Source of the DNA: Gammaproteobacteria bacterium
Lineage (GTDB): Bacteria; Pseudomonadota; Gammaproteobacteria; JABDGN01
Assembly (NCBI GenBank): GCA_016763565.1
Contig: JAESTO010000111.1
Span: 1 to 6,576, forward strand
DNA length: 6,576 nt
Reading direction: 5' to 3'
Below the pieces are notes generated by a model. It did no database searches. It saw only the letters and a program-made list of their open reading frames with translations, and was not told the DNA's origin. Shown here piece after piece: positions 5,865-6,576 of the stretch (position 1 is its first letter; each line of letters opens with the position of its first letter). Position numbers and translations under genes: made by a program.

Positions 5865-5865
<1 letters not shown>
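5110..5865 (-). CDS. Nif3/YbgI family dinuclear metal-centre protein
   Basis: This is a widespread cytoplasmic family, known as ring-shaped hexamers with two metal ions per subunit. It is often labelled GTP cyclohydrolase I type 2, but its true role is not settled. The product has 251 residues; E. coli YbgI has 247. The metal ligands are all present: H63 and H64 in LLVHHGYFW (60-68), D101 in YHLPLDAH, H219 and E223 in GHHATERYG (218-226). DYAPNGLQIAG (21-31) is the usual N-terminal signature. Its ATG shares one base with the murA stop (TAATG) and no clear Shine-Dalgarno is visible, so translation is probably coupled to murA. Codons 54-56 (KKK) are a run of nine A. Its cell-wall neighbours do not define its function. 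Confidence 0.93.

Positions 5866-6576
<711 letters not shown>

Overview
This is an A/T-rich window (roughly 40% G+C by eye) of ordinary chromosomal gene content from a gammaproteobacterium. The best taxonomic hint is a secreted FKBP-type isomerase at 2994-3692 whose whole layout matches the Mip protein of Legionella and Coxiella: signal peptide, helical dimerisation domain, then FKBP domain. With the base composition and single-copy core genes, this suggests the order Legionellales or a relative, possibly host-associated. That placement is an inference.

Layout. On the minus strand at the left edge lie yggS (455-1147) and the first 153 codons of proC (461 down to the window edge), overlapping by 7 nt in the common yggS-proC order. 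A 59-bp gap separates yggS from a divergent aromatic amino acid transporter of the TyrP/Mtr type (1207-2424, plus). Next on the plus strand are a 135-residue four-helix membrane protein of unknown role (2482-2889), the Mip-like isomerase (2994-3692) and an AmpG-type muropeptide permease (3882-5099). AmpG converges, across 10 bp, with a minus-strand pair: a Nif3/YbgI family protein (5110-5865) and the C-terminal 236 residues of MurA (5865 to the right edge). Those two overlap by one base (TAATG).

How the genes relate. YggS handles PLP and ProC makes proline; they are a widespread pair. MurA starts peptidoglycan precursor synthesis and AmpG brings anhydro-muropeptides back in for recycling, so the right half is cell-wall themed, although the two genes are on opposite strands. 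The transporter, the small membrane protein and the Mip-like protein have no obvious common pathway.

I find no mobile element, CRISPR array, RNA gene or recognisable new system. The points worth a second look are non-coding or structural: a GC-rich stem-loop element before the mip-like gene, a perfect inverted repeat after it, a near-perfect 14-bp hairpin inside the transporter gene, an overlapping divergent -10 pair that may make yggS leaderless, and an ampG start with a perfect extended -10 but no Shine-Dalgarno sequence. No gene-free stretch exceeds 300 bases; the longest is 3693-3881.
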